A stretch of DNA of 16,657 nucleotides, taken from contig CAIMDR010000213.1 in the NCBI GenBank assembly GCA_903839795.1, positions 1 to 16,657 on the forward strand, read 5' to 3'. The notes below the pieces were generated by a model, which was given only the letters and a program-made list of their open reading frames with translations, had not been told where the DNA came from and ran no database searches. The stretch is from an uncultured Methylococcaceae bacterium (lineage in GTDB: Bacteria > Pseudomonadota > Gammaproteobacteria > Methylococcales > Methylomonadaceae). Shown here piece by piece: positions 1-8,006 of the stretch. Each line of letters opens with the position of its first letter. The stretch's first letter is position 1. A program made the translations under genes and the position numbers.

Positions 1-29
1 AGCATGTTGAGCTTAATAGGCATTTGTTG

Positions 30-195
30 CTAGGATGCTGTCCGAGAATAGGAACCGTAGCGAGGGGAAGCTATTTTGAGTCAGATTTTTTGATCATTTG
101 AGGCGAATAGTTGTGCTATTTAACGAAAATGAGCGGAAAATCTGGCCGAAATGGCTTTTCCGCAGTAGGTTTTCTATTCTCGGACAGCCTCCTAG
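30..195. mobile_element. MITE-like non-autonomous element with IS5-type inverted repeats
   Basis: The ends at 30-51 and 174-195 are reverse complements over 22 bp with one mismatch, and share the perfect core gctgtccgagaatag. The outermost four bases at each end read CTAG, so they may be a CTAG target duplication rather than part of the element. The inner 166-bp body has no transposase. It holds a second palindrome: 82-99 pairs with 127-144 (15 of 18 bases), with an inner stem of aatag/ctatt (106-110, 116-120). Terminal repeats of the GAGGCTGTCCGA kind and CTAR-like targets are known from the IS5 family. The element is therefore probably mobilised in trans by such an insertion sequence elsewhere in the genome. 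It sits at the 5' edge of a decayed heme oxygenase gene. Confidence 0.72.
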
Positions 196-697
196 TGGGA
201 CTGATACAGACAAATTATTCACCCAGTCATTACTGCTACTGATTTGTAATTATTATCGCCCATACGCATTGCGGGAAAAACGTATTAACTTATTGCTTAA
301 TTGCCTGCGGTATAACCCGCGCTGCAAATTGTCTTTTTTGATTGAAGATTTGGCTTTCTTTCAGATTGACTGCCTTGCACAATCTTCTTTGTCACAGACG
401 GCGACTTATTTTTGAAAATAGAGACTATCGGACAGCGCCTCGGTGGACTTTACGTAATGAGGCTCTACATTAGTCGGGCAAATAATTGCTTAGGTTATAG
501 CTAAAAACCATAGTGTTACGCATGATATCGGCAGTTTTTTTACCGGTTATGGTGAAAAAACAATGCCTTTCTGGCAGCGATTCATTACTTTTTCTGATGC
601 TCTTTCTGGCGACAACCAGTAATATCAATCGGCAGTAGATGCAGCCAGTCAGATATTTCAATTATTTAATCAGATTCTTGATGACATCAGTCATTAA
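196..697 (+). pseudogene. bphO: Decayed bacteriophytochrome-type heme oxygenase (BphO-like)
   Basis: No intact reading frame exists, but three stretches in order give a recognisable heme oxygenase. Frame A (about 200-370) encodes NPRCKLSFLIEDLAFF, like the R-x-x-L-x-x-L-x-x-DL segment. A second frame (about 391-459) encodes GQRLGGLYVM. From 461 frame A resumes with GSTLVGQIIA, together restoring the hallmark LYVxEGSTLGGQ. It continues as VIAKNHS...FFTGYGEKTMPFWQRF and ends QSAVDAASQIFQLFNQIL before TAA at 695-697. Lesions: a frameshift at about 370-400, another at 460, TAG at 491-493 and TAA at 620-622. The N-terminus (about 30-35 residues) is missing or lies beyond the transposable element. 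Functional relatives release biliverdin from heme for phytochromes. The phytochrome gene starts 24 bp downstream, matching the classic bphO-bphP order. Family assignment is by motif recall only. Confidence 0.78.
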
Positions 698-721
698 GAC
701 CACATAGCGGCATATTAAGCG

Positions 722-3700
722 ATGAATAATGTAAATCAACAGGCGTTGGAACAAGCCATGCAAATCTGTGCTGCTGAGCCTATTCATCAAATTGGCCATA
801 TTCAGCCGCATGGCGCGATACTGGTTTTAAGCGCAGACAACCTGCGTATGGTACTTCAGGCCAGTTCCAATATTAACTGTTTTATTGATTGTCCTGTTGA
901 AGGTGCGCTCGGCAAGTCACTGATTGAGCTAATGGGAGGTGCTTCAGCTCGACAGATTGAGCAATTAATTGAAGATGCCAAAGTTCACGATAATGCTACC
1001 GGCCTGGTCAGCGCTTCCCTGCAACAAATGTCGGTAGATCTTGATGTACATATTTATAGAGACGAGAGCTTGTGGATATTGGAGCTATGTCATGACATCG
1101 GTTTGCCCAAACGAGAGAAGTTGGGTGAGCTGCTTATGCGCTTGCAGGACTCGCTATTGGCTACTAAATCAGATACCGAAACTATTAGTTACTTTGAAGA
1201 GATCACTCAGTTAGTACAGTCGCTTACCGGCTATGATAGTGTCATGGCTTATCGTTTTGAAGCCAATTGGGACGGCGAGGTTATTGCCCAAAGCCGTATT
1301 GAAACGGCCCCTTCTTATCTGGGCACGCAGTTCCCGGCCAGTGATATTCCGCCTCAGGCACGAGAGTTATACACCAAAAACCTGGTGCGTATCGTTACTG
1401 ATGTCAATGCTGAGCCGATAGCCATAATTCCAACGCTAAATCCGGTCAGTCAACAACCGCTTGATATGACTTATTCGGCATTGCGCAGTCTTTCTCCCAT
1501 ACATCTGGAATACCTCCGCAATATGGGGGTTGAGGCGTCTATGGTGATTTCACTACTGCAAAACGGGCGGTTATGGGGTTTAATTTCTTGTCATCACATG
1601 ACTCCAAAACGGGTATCTTTCGCCATGCGGGATGCCGCAATGTTTATCTCACGAATGGCATCAACAGAGCTGACATCAATTGAATTAAGGGCGGAACATA
1701 AATTACGTATAAAGGTTTCGCATATTAAAACTGCATTGCTTAAATCCATCATCACCCAGTCAGAAGAGAAAGTTCTGCAACGCTTAAGCTCCGATCTCCT
1801 TAACGCAGTCGATGCTTCAGGTCTGATTATTGTCGTTGAAGGCAAGCGTTATGTCTTTGGACAAGTACCGGAAGCGATAGCGGTTGATGAACTCTTGAGC
1901 TGGTTAGGCAAGCAGTCAATAACAGATATTTTTAGCTGCAATAATCTGTCCGAACAGTTTTCTGCCGCCAGTGCCTATACAGAAATTGTATCCGGGGTCA
2001 TTACCTCAACACTTTCAAACGATATGCGCAATTGCCTGGTTTGGTTGCGTAAAGAAAAAACACGTACTGTGAAATGGGCGGGTAGTTACGAACAAGGTCT
2101 TGTGCAAGCCCCGAATGGAAATTTTCATCTTAATCCTCGAAACTCCTTTAAATCCTGGTCGGAATTATCGCGTGGCCATAGTATCCCGTGGACTTTACTC
2201 GAGATTAAAATTGTTAATGCCTTTGGGCAGACCCTCTCGGAAGGTTTGGCACAAAAACATAAGTCTCGGCTGGCAGATAATGAACGAGTAGAGCTTCTGG
2301 GACGTTTGCAAAAAATTGCCAGCCGTTTGCCGGGGGTTGTCTATCAATTTCGTTTGGATGCTAATGGCAATAACAGCTTTCCCTATATTAGTGAAGGTAT
2401 TAGTGATATTTATCGGCTCAGGCCGGAAGACGTTTTCGATAATGGAGCAAAAATATTTGCCCTGATTCACCCCGATGACCAATGCGATATGTGGCAATCC
2501 ATTCAACAATCCGCTCAACACTTGACGCCATGGAATCACGAGTATCGAGTGAAGTTTAATGAGGGTGATGAGCGTTGGCTGCATGGAAACTCAATACCCG
2601 AAAAGGAAGCGGACGGCTCAACGTTATGGCACGGCTTCGTCACAGATATCACCGTACGCAAGCAGGCCGAAGATGAACTACGTATTGCCGCTACGGCCTT
2701 TCAACTTCAAGAAGGCATTATGGTCACCGATGCCGATGGCATTATCTTGCAGGTAAATAATGCCTATACGGCCATCACTGGCTATTCTCCGCAGGACGTC
2801 ATTGGCAAGAACCAACACCTTCTTAACTCAGGGCGCAACGATGTTAATTTTTATACCGAGATGTGGAATACCATTAAAAAAAGTGGTTCTTGGTCAGGTG
2901 AAAGCTGGGATCGTCGCAAGAATGGTGAAATATATCCGGAATACTTGACTATCACGGCAGTAAAAGCAGTCAATGGTAAGGTAACCAATTACGTTACCAG
3001 CCTGACTGATATTACCATCAGTAAAGCTGCCGATTCCGAGATTCGACATCTGGCCTACTACGACCCGCTTACGCAATTGGCCAATCGACGACTGCTTAGG
3101 GATCGTATTCAGCATGCCTTGGCAGTTAGCATCCATAGCGGGGAAAAAGGTGCGCTTATGTTTCTTGACCTGGATTATTTTAAGACGCTTAACGACACCC
3201 TCGGTCATGAGGTGGGTGACTTACTATTGCAACAGGTTGCAACCCGGCTAATAAGTTGCGTGCGTGAAAGCGATACCGTAGCTCGTTTAGGGGGTGATGA
3301 GTTTGTCATATTGTTGGAAGGTTTAAGTAAGCATGCCATTGCTGCAGCGGCGGAAACCAAAGTGATTGGTGATAAGATTCTGGCGACTCTTAGTCAACCC
3401 TACCAATTTGCTTCACATAAATACCACGGTACAGTAAGTATGGGCGCTACTTTGTTTACAGGTCAGCGAGAAGGCATAGATGAACTTTTTCGGCAGGCAG
3501 ATATTGCGATGTATCAGGCTAAGGCTAGTGGCCGCAATAGTCTGTACTTTTTTGATCAACAGATGCAAGAGTCCATTAATGCGCGTGCATCAATAGAAAC
3601 TGATTTACGCAGTGCACTTGAACAGCAACAATTTCAACTGTATTACCAAATTCAGGTTGATGCCTTGGAGCGCCCAATAGGTGCAGAGGCGCTGATTCGG

Positions 3701-4387
3701 TGGCTACACCCTCAGCGTGGTTTGGTATCACCCTATCATTTCATTCCGCTGGCAGAAGAAATCGGGCTGATTTTACCAATTGGACAATGGGTATTAGAAA
3801 CCGCTTGCGCTCAACTAAAGGCATGGGAACAAGATGAGGCTACCAGCAATCTTACGCTATCAATTAACGTCAGCGCCAAGCAATTCCACCAAGCAAACTT
3901 TGTAGCCCAAGTGCAAAGCGCAGTACAACGTCATGCAATTAATCCAACTAAATTGAAGATGGAGCTGACCGAAAGTATGTTGGCCGAGAATCTTGAACAG
4001 ATTATCGCTGCAATGAGTACATTGAATGTCCTTGGCATTCGCTTTTCATTGGACGACTTTGGCACCGGCTATTCATCTCTGCAATATCTGAAACATTTGC
4101 CTTTGTATCAAATGAAAATCGATCAGGCGTTTGTGCGAGACATTACCGTTAATAGCAGCAATGATCGTGAACTCGTGTGCGCTATTATTAGAATGGCGGA
4201 AAATTTGGGGCTTGAGGTTATTGCCGAAGGGGTTGAAACAAAAGAACAGCAAAAAATTCTCTTAGAAAGAGGCTGTGTCCATTACCAAGGTTATTTATTT
4301 GGCAAGCCTACACCGATTAAGCAGTTTGAAGTGGAGCTAAACAGGAATGCTTTTCGGTTTGCTGTACTCACTCACTTACCCAGTTAA
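722..4387 (+). CDS. bphP: Bacteriophytochrome with PAS-GAF-PHY-PAS-PAS-GGDEF-EAL
   Basis: A 1221-residue cytoplasmic photoreceptor predicted to control cyclic-di-GMP; no signal peptide or membrane segment is visible. The photosensory core has an N-terminal PAS (about 16-120) with the biliverdin-attachment Cys16 in the context CAAEPIHQIGHIQPHG. The GAF (about 145-310) has the DIP motif at 208-210 in PASDIPPQAR and His261 in SPIHLEY. The PHY (about 325-500) has the tongue motif PRNSF at 472-476 followed by W-x-E and PW. Two PAS domains follow (about 525-650 and 655-780). GGDEF at 857-861 is intact, with an RxxD inhibitory site (RESD, 848-851) exactly five residues upstream. The EAL motif (989-991), ELTES, DDFGTG (from 1111), MKID and AEGVE are all present, so both cyclase and phosphodiesterase could be active. 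The ATG at 722 has only a weak ribosome site but places Cys16 normally. The adjacent heme oxygenase is dead, so biliverdin must come from elsewhere. Confidence 0.95.
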   Translation: MNNVNQQALEQAMQICAAEPIHQIGHIQPHGAILVLSADNLRMVLQASSNINCFIDCPVEGALGKSLIELMGGASARQIEQLIEDAKVHDNATGLVSASLQQMSVDLDVHIYRDESLWILELCHDIGLPKREKLGELLMRLQDSLLATKSDTETISYFEEITQLVQSLTGYDSVMAYRFEANWDGEVIAQSRIETAPSYLGTQFPASDIPPQARELYTKNLVRIVTDVNAEPIAIIPTLNPVSQQPLDMTYSALRSLSPIHLEYLRNMGVEASMVISLLQNGRLWGLISCHHMTPKRVSFAMRDAAMFISRMASTELTSIELRAEHKLRIKVSHIKTALLKSIITQSEEKVLQRLSSDLLNAVDASGLIIVVEGKRYVFGQVPEAIAVDELLSWLGKQSITDIFSCNNLSEQFSAASAYTEIVSGVITSTLSNDMRNCLVWLRKEKTRTVKWAGSYEQGLVQAPNGNFHLNPRNSFKSWSELSRGHSIPWTLLEIKIVNAFGQTLSEGLAQKHKSRLADNERVELLGRLQKIASRLPGVVYQFRLDANGNNSFPYISEGISDIYRLRPEDVFDNGAKIFALIHPDDQCDMWQSIQQSAQHLTPWNHEYRVKFNEGDERWLHGNSIPEKEADGSTLWHGFVTDITVRKQAEDELRIAATAFQLQEGIMVTDADGIILQVNNAYTAITGYSPQDVIGKNQHLLNSGRNDVNFYTEMWNTIKKSGSWSGESWDRRKNGEIYPEYLTITAVKAVNGKVTNYVTSLTDITISKAADSEIRHLAYYDPLTQLANRRLLRDRIQHALAVSIHSGEKGALMFLDLDYFKTLNDTLGHEVGDLLLQQVATRLISCVRESDTVARLGGDEFVILLEGLSKHAIAAAAETKVIGDKILATLSQPYQFASHKYHGTVSMGATLFTGQREGIDELFRQADIAMYQAKASGRNSLYFFDQQMQESINARASIETDLRSALEQQQFQLYYQIQVDALERPIGAEALIRWLHPQRGLVSPYHFIPLAEEIGLILPIGQWVLETACAQLKAWEQDEATSNLTLSINVSAKQFHQANFVAQVQSAVQRHAINPTKLKMELTESMLAENLEQIIAAMSTLNVLGIRFSLDDFGTGYSSLQYLKHLPLYQMKIDQAFVRDITVNSSNDRELVCAIIRMAENLGLEVIAEGVETKEQQKILLERGCVHYQGYLFGKPTPIKQFEVELNRNAFRFAVLTHLPS

Positions 4388-4411
4388 TTTTAACGACGCA
4401 TATTGTGCCTC

Positions 4412-4519
4412 TTACTTTTTCGAGGCCGTATGAAACCACCGCACCTCAACACGACCTTCACCGTCGTCATTTTTTCGGTCACTATCCAGGCGATGTTCAC
4501 CAAGGAGCGTCTTGTCGGC
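4412..4519 (-). pseudogene. Possible 3' relic of an unrecognised gene
   Basis: Read on the minus strand, 35 codons are open up to a TAA and give a charged, protein-like sequence beginning ADKTLLGEHRLDSDRKND and ending EVRWFHTASKK. There is no start codon and a stop lies just upstream in frame, but the neighbouring frame continues with a plausible ADGHIIAI stretch, as if a frameshift had occurred. I do not recognise the family. It may equally be a chance open stretch; the composition is the only argument. Confidence 0.22.
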
Positions 4520-4673
4520 TTATTGCGATGATATGCCCATCGGCTTTCAATATTCGCTTTTGTCCGGTGGTTGAGTTTCGCTGATGAGTGCTTGATTGCC
4601 CATTACTGACGGCGGGACGTTCCAGTCGTCAGCTCTTGATCAGGTTAATCAATTATCTTAAAAAACCTATTTG

Positions 4674-4805
4674 AGCCACAGATAAACACGGATTTACTTA
4701 GATAAACAACGCGTTAGATCAATTTTTTTGATCACCCTTTGGGTAAATTGTCAGTCGTGCGTAACATCATGCATTATCAGTGCTTATCTGTGTAAATCGT
4801 TGGCT
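4674..4805. repeat. Inverted-repeat pair with cacagataa arms
   Basis: The left arm, at 4674-4697, reads agccacagataaacac then ggatttac. The right arm, at 4779-4805, contains gtgcttatctgtg then taaatcgttggct. The reverse complement of the right arm matches the left imperfectly (core cacagataa-cac, with gcca/tggc outside). Between them lies the hairpin gatcaa-ttttt-ttgatc (4717-4733). This looks like a dispersed intergenic repeat remnant in the convergent gap. Confidence 0.4.
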
Positions 4806-4833
4806 AAATGAAGTTTTTAGGATTATCCCTGCA

Positions 4834-6354
4834 TTAGAAAAATCCTAAGGGATTGATGTCATAGCTGATGAGCATGTTTTTGGTTTGTTGATAATGGTCC
4901 AGCATCATTTTATGATTTTCACGCCCCACACCTGATTTCTTATAGCCGCCAAAGGCGGCGTGAGCCGGATAATGGTGATAGCAGTTTGTCCATACCCGAC
5001 CCGCTTGAATGGCGCGTCCCATACGGTAGGCCCGATTCATGTCACGCGTCCAAAGACCGGCACCTAAACCAAACTGTGTGTCATTGGCAATCGCCAAAGC
5101 TTCAGCTTCATCTTTAAAGGTGGTTACCGATATAAATGGGCCAAAAATTTCTTCCTGAAAGATACGCATTTTATTGCCCCCTTTCATTATTGTCGGTTCA
5201 ATATAGTAGCCGTCAGAGAAACCACTTCCTATAGCGGCAACTTCACCGCCCATTAAAACTTCAGCCCCTTCATCCTTGCCAATTTGTACATAATCCAGAA
5301 TTTTGTCAAACTGTTGTTTGGAGGCTTGTGCGCCTACCATGGTATCGGTATCCAACGGATTGCCGCGTTTAATCTGCTTGGCGCGTGCGATGACTTTAGC
5401 GATAAATTCATCATAGATAGATTCCTGTACCAACAGACGTGAAGGACAGGTACACACTTCACCCTGATTAAAAAAGGCCAGTACCGCACCTTCTACGCAT
5501 TTGCTGACAAAAGCATCTTCTTGAGCCAGAACATCCTCAAAAAAGATGTTGGGGGATTTGCCGCCTAACTCAACCGTGGAGGGAATGATGTTTTCTGCGG
5601 CGCATTTTAAAATATGCGCACCGACAGGCGTTGACCCGGTAAAGGCTATTTTTGCAATCCGGGTGCTGGTTGCCAATGCCTGTCCCGCTTCTGCGCCATA
5701 ACCGTTAACAATATTGATAACGCCAGCGGGTAATAAATCGCCAATCAATTCCATCATCACCAAAATTGAGGCAGGCGTTTGTTCAGCGGGCTTCATCACC
5801 ACGCAGTTACCGGCTGCCAGGGCAGGGGCTAATTTCCAGCAAGCCATCAATAAAGGAAAGTTCCACGGAATAATTTGCCCAACCACACCGAGTGGCTCGT
5901 GAAAATGATAAGCCACAGTATTTTCGTCAATCTCACCAATTGAGCCTTCTTGAGCGCGAATACAACCTGCAAAATAGCGAAAATGATCGGCTGCCAAGGG
6001 AATATCTGCGGCCAACGTTTCCCGTATGGGCTTGCCATTATCCCAAGTTTCGGCAACCGCCAGCGTTTCAAGATTGGCTTCGATTCGGTCGGCAATTTTC
6101 AATAAGATGTTTGAGCGGGCGGTGACTGACGTTTTTCCCCACGCCTCTTTTGCCGCATGAGCCGCATTCAGTGCCAGCTCAATATCTTCAGTGGAAGAAC
6201 GGGGAATGGCACAAAATACTTTACCGTTTACAGGACTGAGATTATCAAAGTATTGGCCTTTAACCGGATCAACCCAGTGGCCGCCGATAAAATTGCCATA
6301 ACGTGCTTTAAAGTGAACTTTACTGTTGGGTTGGTTGGGATCTATATAAAGCAT
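4834..6354 (-). CDS. NAD(P)-dependent aldehyde dehydrogenase, AldB/ExaC type
   Basis: A 506-residue soluble aldehyde dehydrogenase of normal family length, oxidising an aldehyde to its acid with NAD(P)+. Family signatures are complete: PWNFP with Asn165, MKPAEQTP with Lys188, FTGSTPVG (238-245) in the Rossmann fold, the general base Glu262 in VELGGKSP, and the nucleophile Cys301 in [12 protein letters not shown]. The C-terminal stretch with [19 protein letters not shown] and the ending [11 protein letters not shown] are typical of the AldB/AcoD/ExaC acetaldehyde dehydrogenases. The usual substrate is therefore acetaldehyde or another short aldehyde, though this is by family only. A good AGGAG ribosome site at 6361-6365 lies seven bases before the ATG. 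The gene appears monocistronic: it is convergent with the phytochrome and separated by a repeat-rich gap from the upstream genes on the same strand. No alcohol dehydrogenase partner is in the window. Confidence 0.93.
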   Translation of the reverse strand: MLYIDPNQPNSKVHFKARYGNFIGGHWVDPVKGQYFDNLSPVNGKVFCAIPRSSTEDIELALNAAHAAKEAWGKTSVTARSNILLKIADRIEANLETLAVAETWDNGKPIRETLAADIPLAADHFRYFAGCIRAQEGSIGEIDENTVAYHFHEPLGVVGQIIPWNFPLLMACWKLAPALAAGNCVVMKPAEQTPASILVMMELIGDLLPAGVINIVNGYGAEAGQALATSTRIAKIAFTGSTPVGAHILKCAAENIIPSTVELGGKSPNIFFEDVLAQEDAFVSKCVEGAVLAFFNQGEVCTCPSRLLVQESIYDEFIAKVIARAKQIKRGNPLDTDTMVGAQASKQQFDKILDYVQIGKDEGAEVLMGGEVAAIGSGFSDGYYIEPTIMKGGNKMRIFQEEIFGPFISVTTFKDEAEALAIANDTQFGLGAGLWTRDMNRAYRMGRAIQAGRVWTNCYHHYPAHAAFGGYKKSGVGRENHKMMLDHYQQTKNMLISYDINPLGFF

Positions 6355-6360
6355 TTTTTG

Positions 6361-6365
6361 CTCCT
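6361..6365 (-). promoter_or_regulatory. Ribosome binding site of the aldehyde dehydrogenase
   Basis: On the minus strand AGGAG lies six bases upstream of the ATG at 6354, which fixes the start codon. Confidence 0.7.
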
Positions 6366-6440
6366 GACTTGCATAATTGAAGATAACTTGTTTTTATAGT
6401 GTATTAACTGAATCAAATAATGACCTATTGCTACGTAATC

Positions 6441-6530
6441 ATTCACCTCCCCCTTTGAAAAAGGGGGATTTATCTAATAAAATGTCCCCTACCTCCTCTT
6501 TGTTAAAGAGGGGGGGACTGAATAATTACA
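6441..6530. repeat. Two stacked C/G-rich hairpin repeats
   Basis: Two hairpins follow each other. The first is tcccccttt (6448-6456) with aaaggggga (6460-6468), a perfect 9-bp stem with a 3-base loop. The second is cctcctcttt (6492-6501) with aaagaggggg (6505-6514). A tail gggggactgaataattac (6512-6529) closes the unit. The same tail with one mismatch recurs at 6642-6659. This is a short palindromic dispersed-repeat family (REP-like). It occupies the gap upstream of the aldehyde dehydrogenase and could also act as a transcription barrier for the minus-strand genes upstream. Confidence 0.6.
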
Positions 6531-6599
6531 TCGCTTCAGCTATTGCCTGTAAAAAAGCTAAAGCTGTTTTATTTCAGTTGGTTGCTTAAATTAACAGCA

Positions 6600-7115
6600 T
6601 TACCCCAATCCACTTTTTTCAAAGGCGGGCGAGCAAAGCGAGGGGGACTGAATACTTACGTTTAAGGCAGGATCAGGTTTTCCCTGTATATAAGACGCGC
6701 TGGGGTCAATAATAAAACGATTATTCATGGTAGTGCGGCCTATCAACATGCGAAAGAGCATGCTATCCCGATTAGTCAACGTCATTTCTGCGGTGATAAG
6801 GGATTGCCCCAAAATTAGCGGGGTTTCTATCACATAACGTCGTTGTTTGTGGCCACCAGAATCCGATACCATACGCCGATCTTTAATTGGGGCGTGGCAT
6901 TCAATCGCTATGTCGGAATTGTTTTGTATGGGATGAAGGGTAAACATAACCCAGCGTTGCCCACCTTTTCGGTAGGGGTCAATAGCGAAAGCATGTAAAG
7001 CCGACGAACGTGCGCCGGTGTCCACTTTAGCTTTAAGCTGGGCAATGTTAAGTTCCGGTAAACTCACCCATTCGCGCCAACCCAATAGTGGGTGTGATGT
7101 AGGTATGTGCGTCAT
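6600..7115 (-). CDS. RimK-associated retropepsin-like protease (putative ATP-dependent zinc protease family)
   Basis: A 171-residue cytoplasmic protein of the small family annotated as putative ATP-dependent zinc protease (Pfam Zn_protease), whose members are often found with the glutamate ligase RimK. The fold is retropepsin-like. The diagnostic opening GWREWVSLPELNIAQLKAKVDTGARSSALHAF is present, with the Asp-Thr-Gly triad at 32-34. RYVIETPLIL, MLIGRTTMN and FIIDPSASYIQGKP follow in family order. The normal protein ends near residue 150. The last 19 or so residues (153-171, IQSPSLCSPAFEKSGLG) are translated from a dispersed repeat that also supplies the stop codon. An AGGGGG ribosome site precedes the ATG. 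The start lies 14 bp after the stop of the upstream RNA-binding gene, suggesting one operon. No rimK is in the window, so the partner and substrate are unknown. Confidence 0.85.
   Translation of the reverse strand: MTHIPTSHPLLGWREWVSLPELNIAQLKAKVDTGARSSALHAFAIDPYRKGGQRWVMFTLHPIQNNSDIAIECHAPIKDRRMVSDSGGHKQRRYVIETPLILGQSLITAEMTLTNRDSMLFRMLIGRTTMNNRFIIDPSASYIQGKPDPALNVSIQSPSLCSPAFEKSGLG
6642..6659. repeat. Second copy of the gggggactgaata repeat tail
   Basis: The bases at 6642-6659 match 6512-6529 at 17 of 18 positions, 130 bp apart in the same orientation. This copy lies inside the 3' end of the protease gene and is read on the other strand as codons for residues 153-158. Confidence 0.6.
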
Positions 7116-7129
7116 AATGCCCCCTTTAA

Positions 7130-7723
7130 TTAATCAACGGGCTTGCTGCTATTGCCGCCCTGGTCCAAAATTTGATTATCTGTTTTGATATCTCGCTTTC
7201 GCCCTCGGCGTAGATGAATATTTCCGCGTTTTTTATTACGTGCTTTTACACGTCTGATATCCAGTTTTTGCTGATTAATTTCTACCAGTTTTAAATGTTG
7301 AAATATATCCGGAGGCATTTCATCGGGAAGTTCAATCAGTGTATAGAGGTGTTGAATATTAACGTTATGGATATTTTTTTTGTCGACACCTGACTCTTCA
7401 ATCAGTACTTTTTTAAGCTGTTCCAGTGTGATACGGTGTTTAGAGCCTACATCCAACCGGTAACGAACCATTTTAAGGATTAACGGCGAGTTGTTTGTTG
7501 GTAACTGAAGGTCTGTTTTTTTATCCTCTTGAAATACGGGCGGTAAGGTATTTTCAGAAGTCTGGGTTAAATACATCAGCGCCGCTGCAAAGGTTACTAT
7601 ATCGATTTGCAGTTCAGCTGCCAGAGTGCTGATAAATTCACGCTGGCTGTCGATATTTTTGCTGTTTATAATGTGTTGTAGTCGATTTTTCAACGGTTCT
7701 TCTTTGTTTAAATAGTTGATCAT
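7130..7723 (-). CDS. Helicase-less DeaD/DbpA C-terminal domain protein (RNA-binding)
   Basis: A 197-residue protein that looks like the C-terminal part of a DEAD-box RNA helicase standing alone. Residues about 8-55 (LKNRLQHII... LAAELQIDIVTFAAALMYL) resemble the helical segment that precedes the RNA-binding domain in DeaD/CsdA-type helicases. Residues about 84-160 match the DbpA RNA-binding domain: MVRYRLDVGSKHRITLEQLKKVL, then IHNVNIQHLYTLIELPDEMP and DIRRVKAR. The tail is strongly basic (NKKRGNIHLRRGRKR, 163-177), as expected for RNA contact. No DEAD-box or helicase motif is present in the 280 bases upstream, so it is not a recent truncation with a visible parent. In DbpA this domain binds 23S rRNA; binding of structured RNA here is inferred. 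It is probably co-transcribed with the protease gene 14 bp downstream. The ribosome site is weak. Confidence 0.75.
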   Translation of the reverse strand: MINYLNKEEPLKNRLQHIINSKNIDSQREFISTLAAELQIDIVTFAAALMYLTQTSENTLPPVFQEDKKTDLQLPTNNSPLILKMVRYRLDVGSKHRITLEQLKKVLIEESGVDKKNIHNVNIQHLYTLIELPDEMPPDIFQHLKLVEINQQKLDIRRVKARNKKRGNIHLRRGRKRDIKTDNQILDQGGNSSKPVD

Positions 7724-7847
7724 AAATTCTTTACTGGTTTAATCATGAGCAACTCAACGTTTTGTAACTAATCCAAAGTGGATTTAAAAAGTCGATGTAT
7801 AGTCTTTCAGAAATTAAACTTCAATTACGTGACGTTTTGAGTCGGCA

Positions 7848-7878
7848 CGGATAACATCCCTTAAAGGGAGGGTATCCG
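7848..7878. repeat. Hairpin 3' of surA, related to the hairpin 3' of murU
   Basis: The arms 7848-7862 and 7864-7878 pair at 13 of 15 positions. Neither strand has a following T-run, so it is not a standard intrinsic terminator. Read on the minus strand (sense for surA), it aligns with the hairpin at 13997-14023 over gatacc-tccct and ggatgttatc. Confidence 0.5.
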
Positions 7879-7948
7879 TTAGTATCGAAATTATTTATCT
7901 GAAAAGCTGTAGGTATTTTAGAGACCGGTCATGGTATTGTTTATTTTT

Positions 7949-7962
7949 AGAAGTTAACTTCT
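7949..7962. other. Perfect 14-bp palindrome
   Basis: The bases agaagttaacttct are identical on both strands. The site lies 45 bases beyond the surA stop and about 225 bases before the RNA-binding gene start. A repressor operator is possible but there is no direct support. Confidence 0.3.
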
Positions 7963-8006
7963 GCTTCTATATGATCATGATGACTCAGGCAATATTATAA
8001 AACCTA

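Larger units (their letters stand above)
4388..4833. other. Gene-poor convergent intergenic region
   Basis: These 446 bases separate the phytochrome (+) from the aldehyde dehydrogenase (-), which converge here. No convincing complete gene is present. It holds a possible short minus-strand coding relic (4412-4519), an inverted-repeat pair built on cacagataa (4674-4697 and 4779-4805), and a small T-loop hairpin (gatcaa/ttgatc, 4717-4733). The hairpin is the only terminator-like structure seen and is weak (6-bp stem). Confidence 0.6.

Noticed and set aside
98..415. A 105-codon plus-strand open frame as a new small gene
   Set aside because: Its first third lies in the transposable element and the rest is one frame of the decayed heme oxygenase; it has no ribosome site or coherent domain as a whole.
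4717..4733. Intrinsic terminator shared by the convergent genes
   Set aside because: The stem has only six A/T-rich base pairs, and the T-run lies in the loop instead of after the stem.
6441..6660. CRISPR array
   Set aside because: The repeats are palindromic G/C hairpins with one 18-base near-copy, without regular spacers or cas genes.
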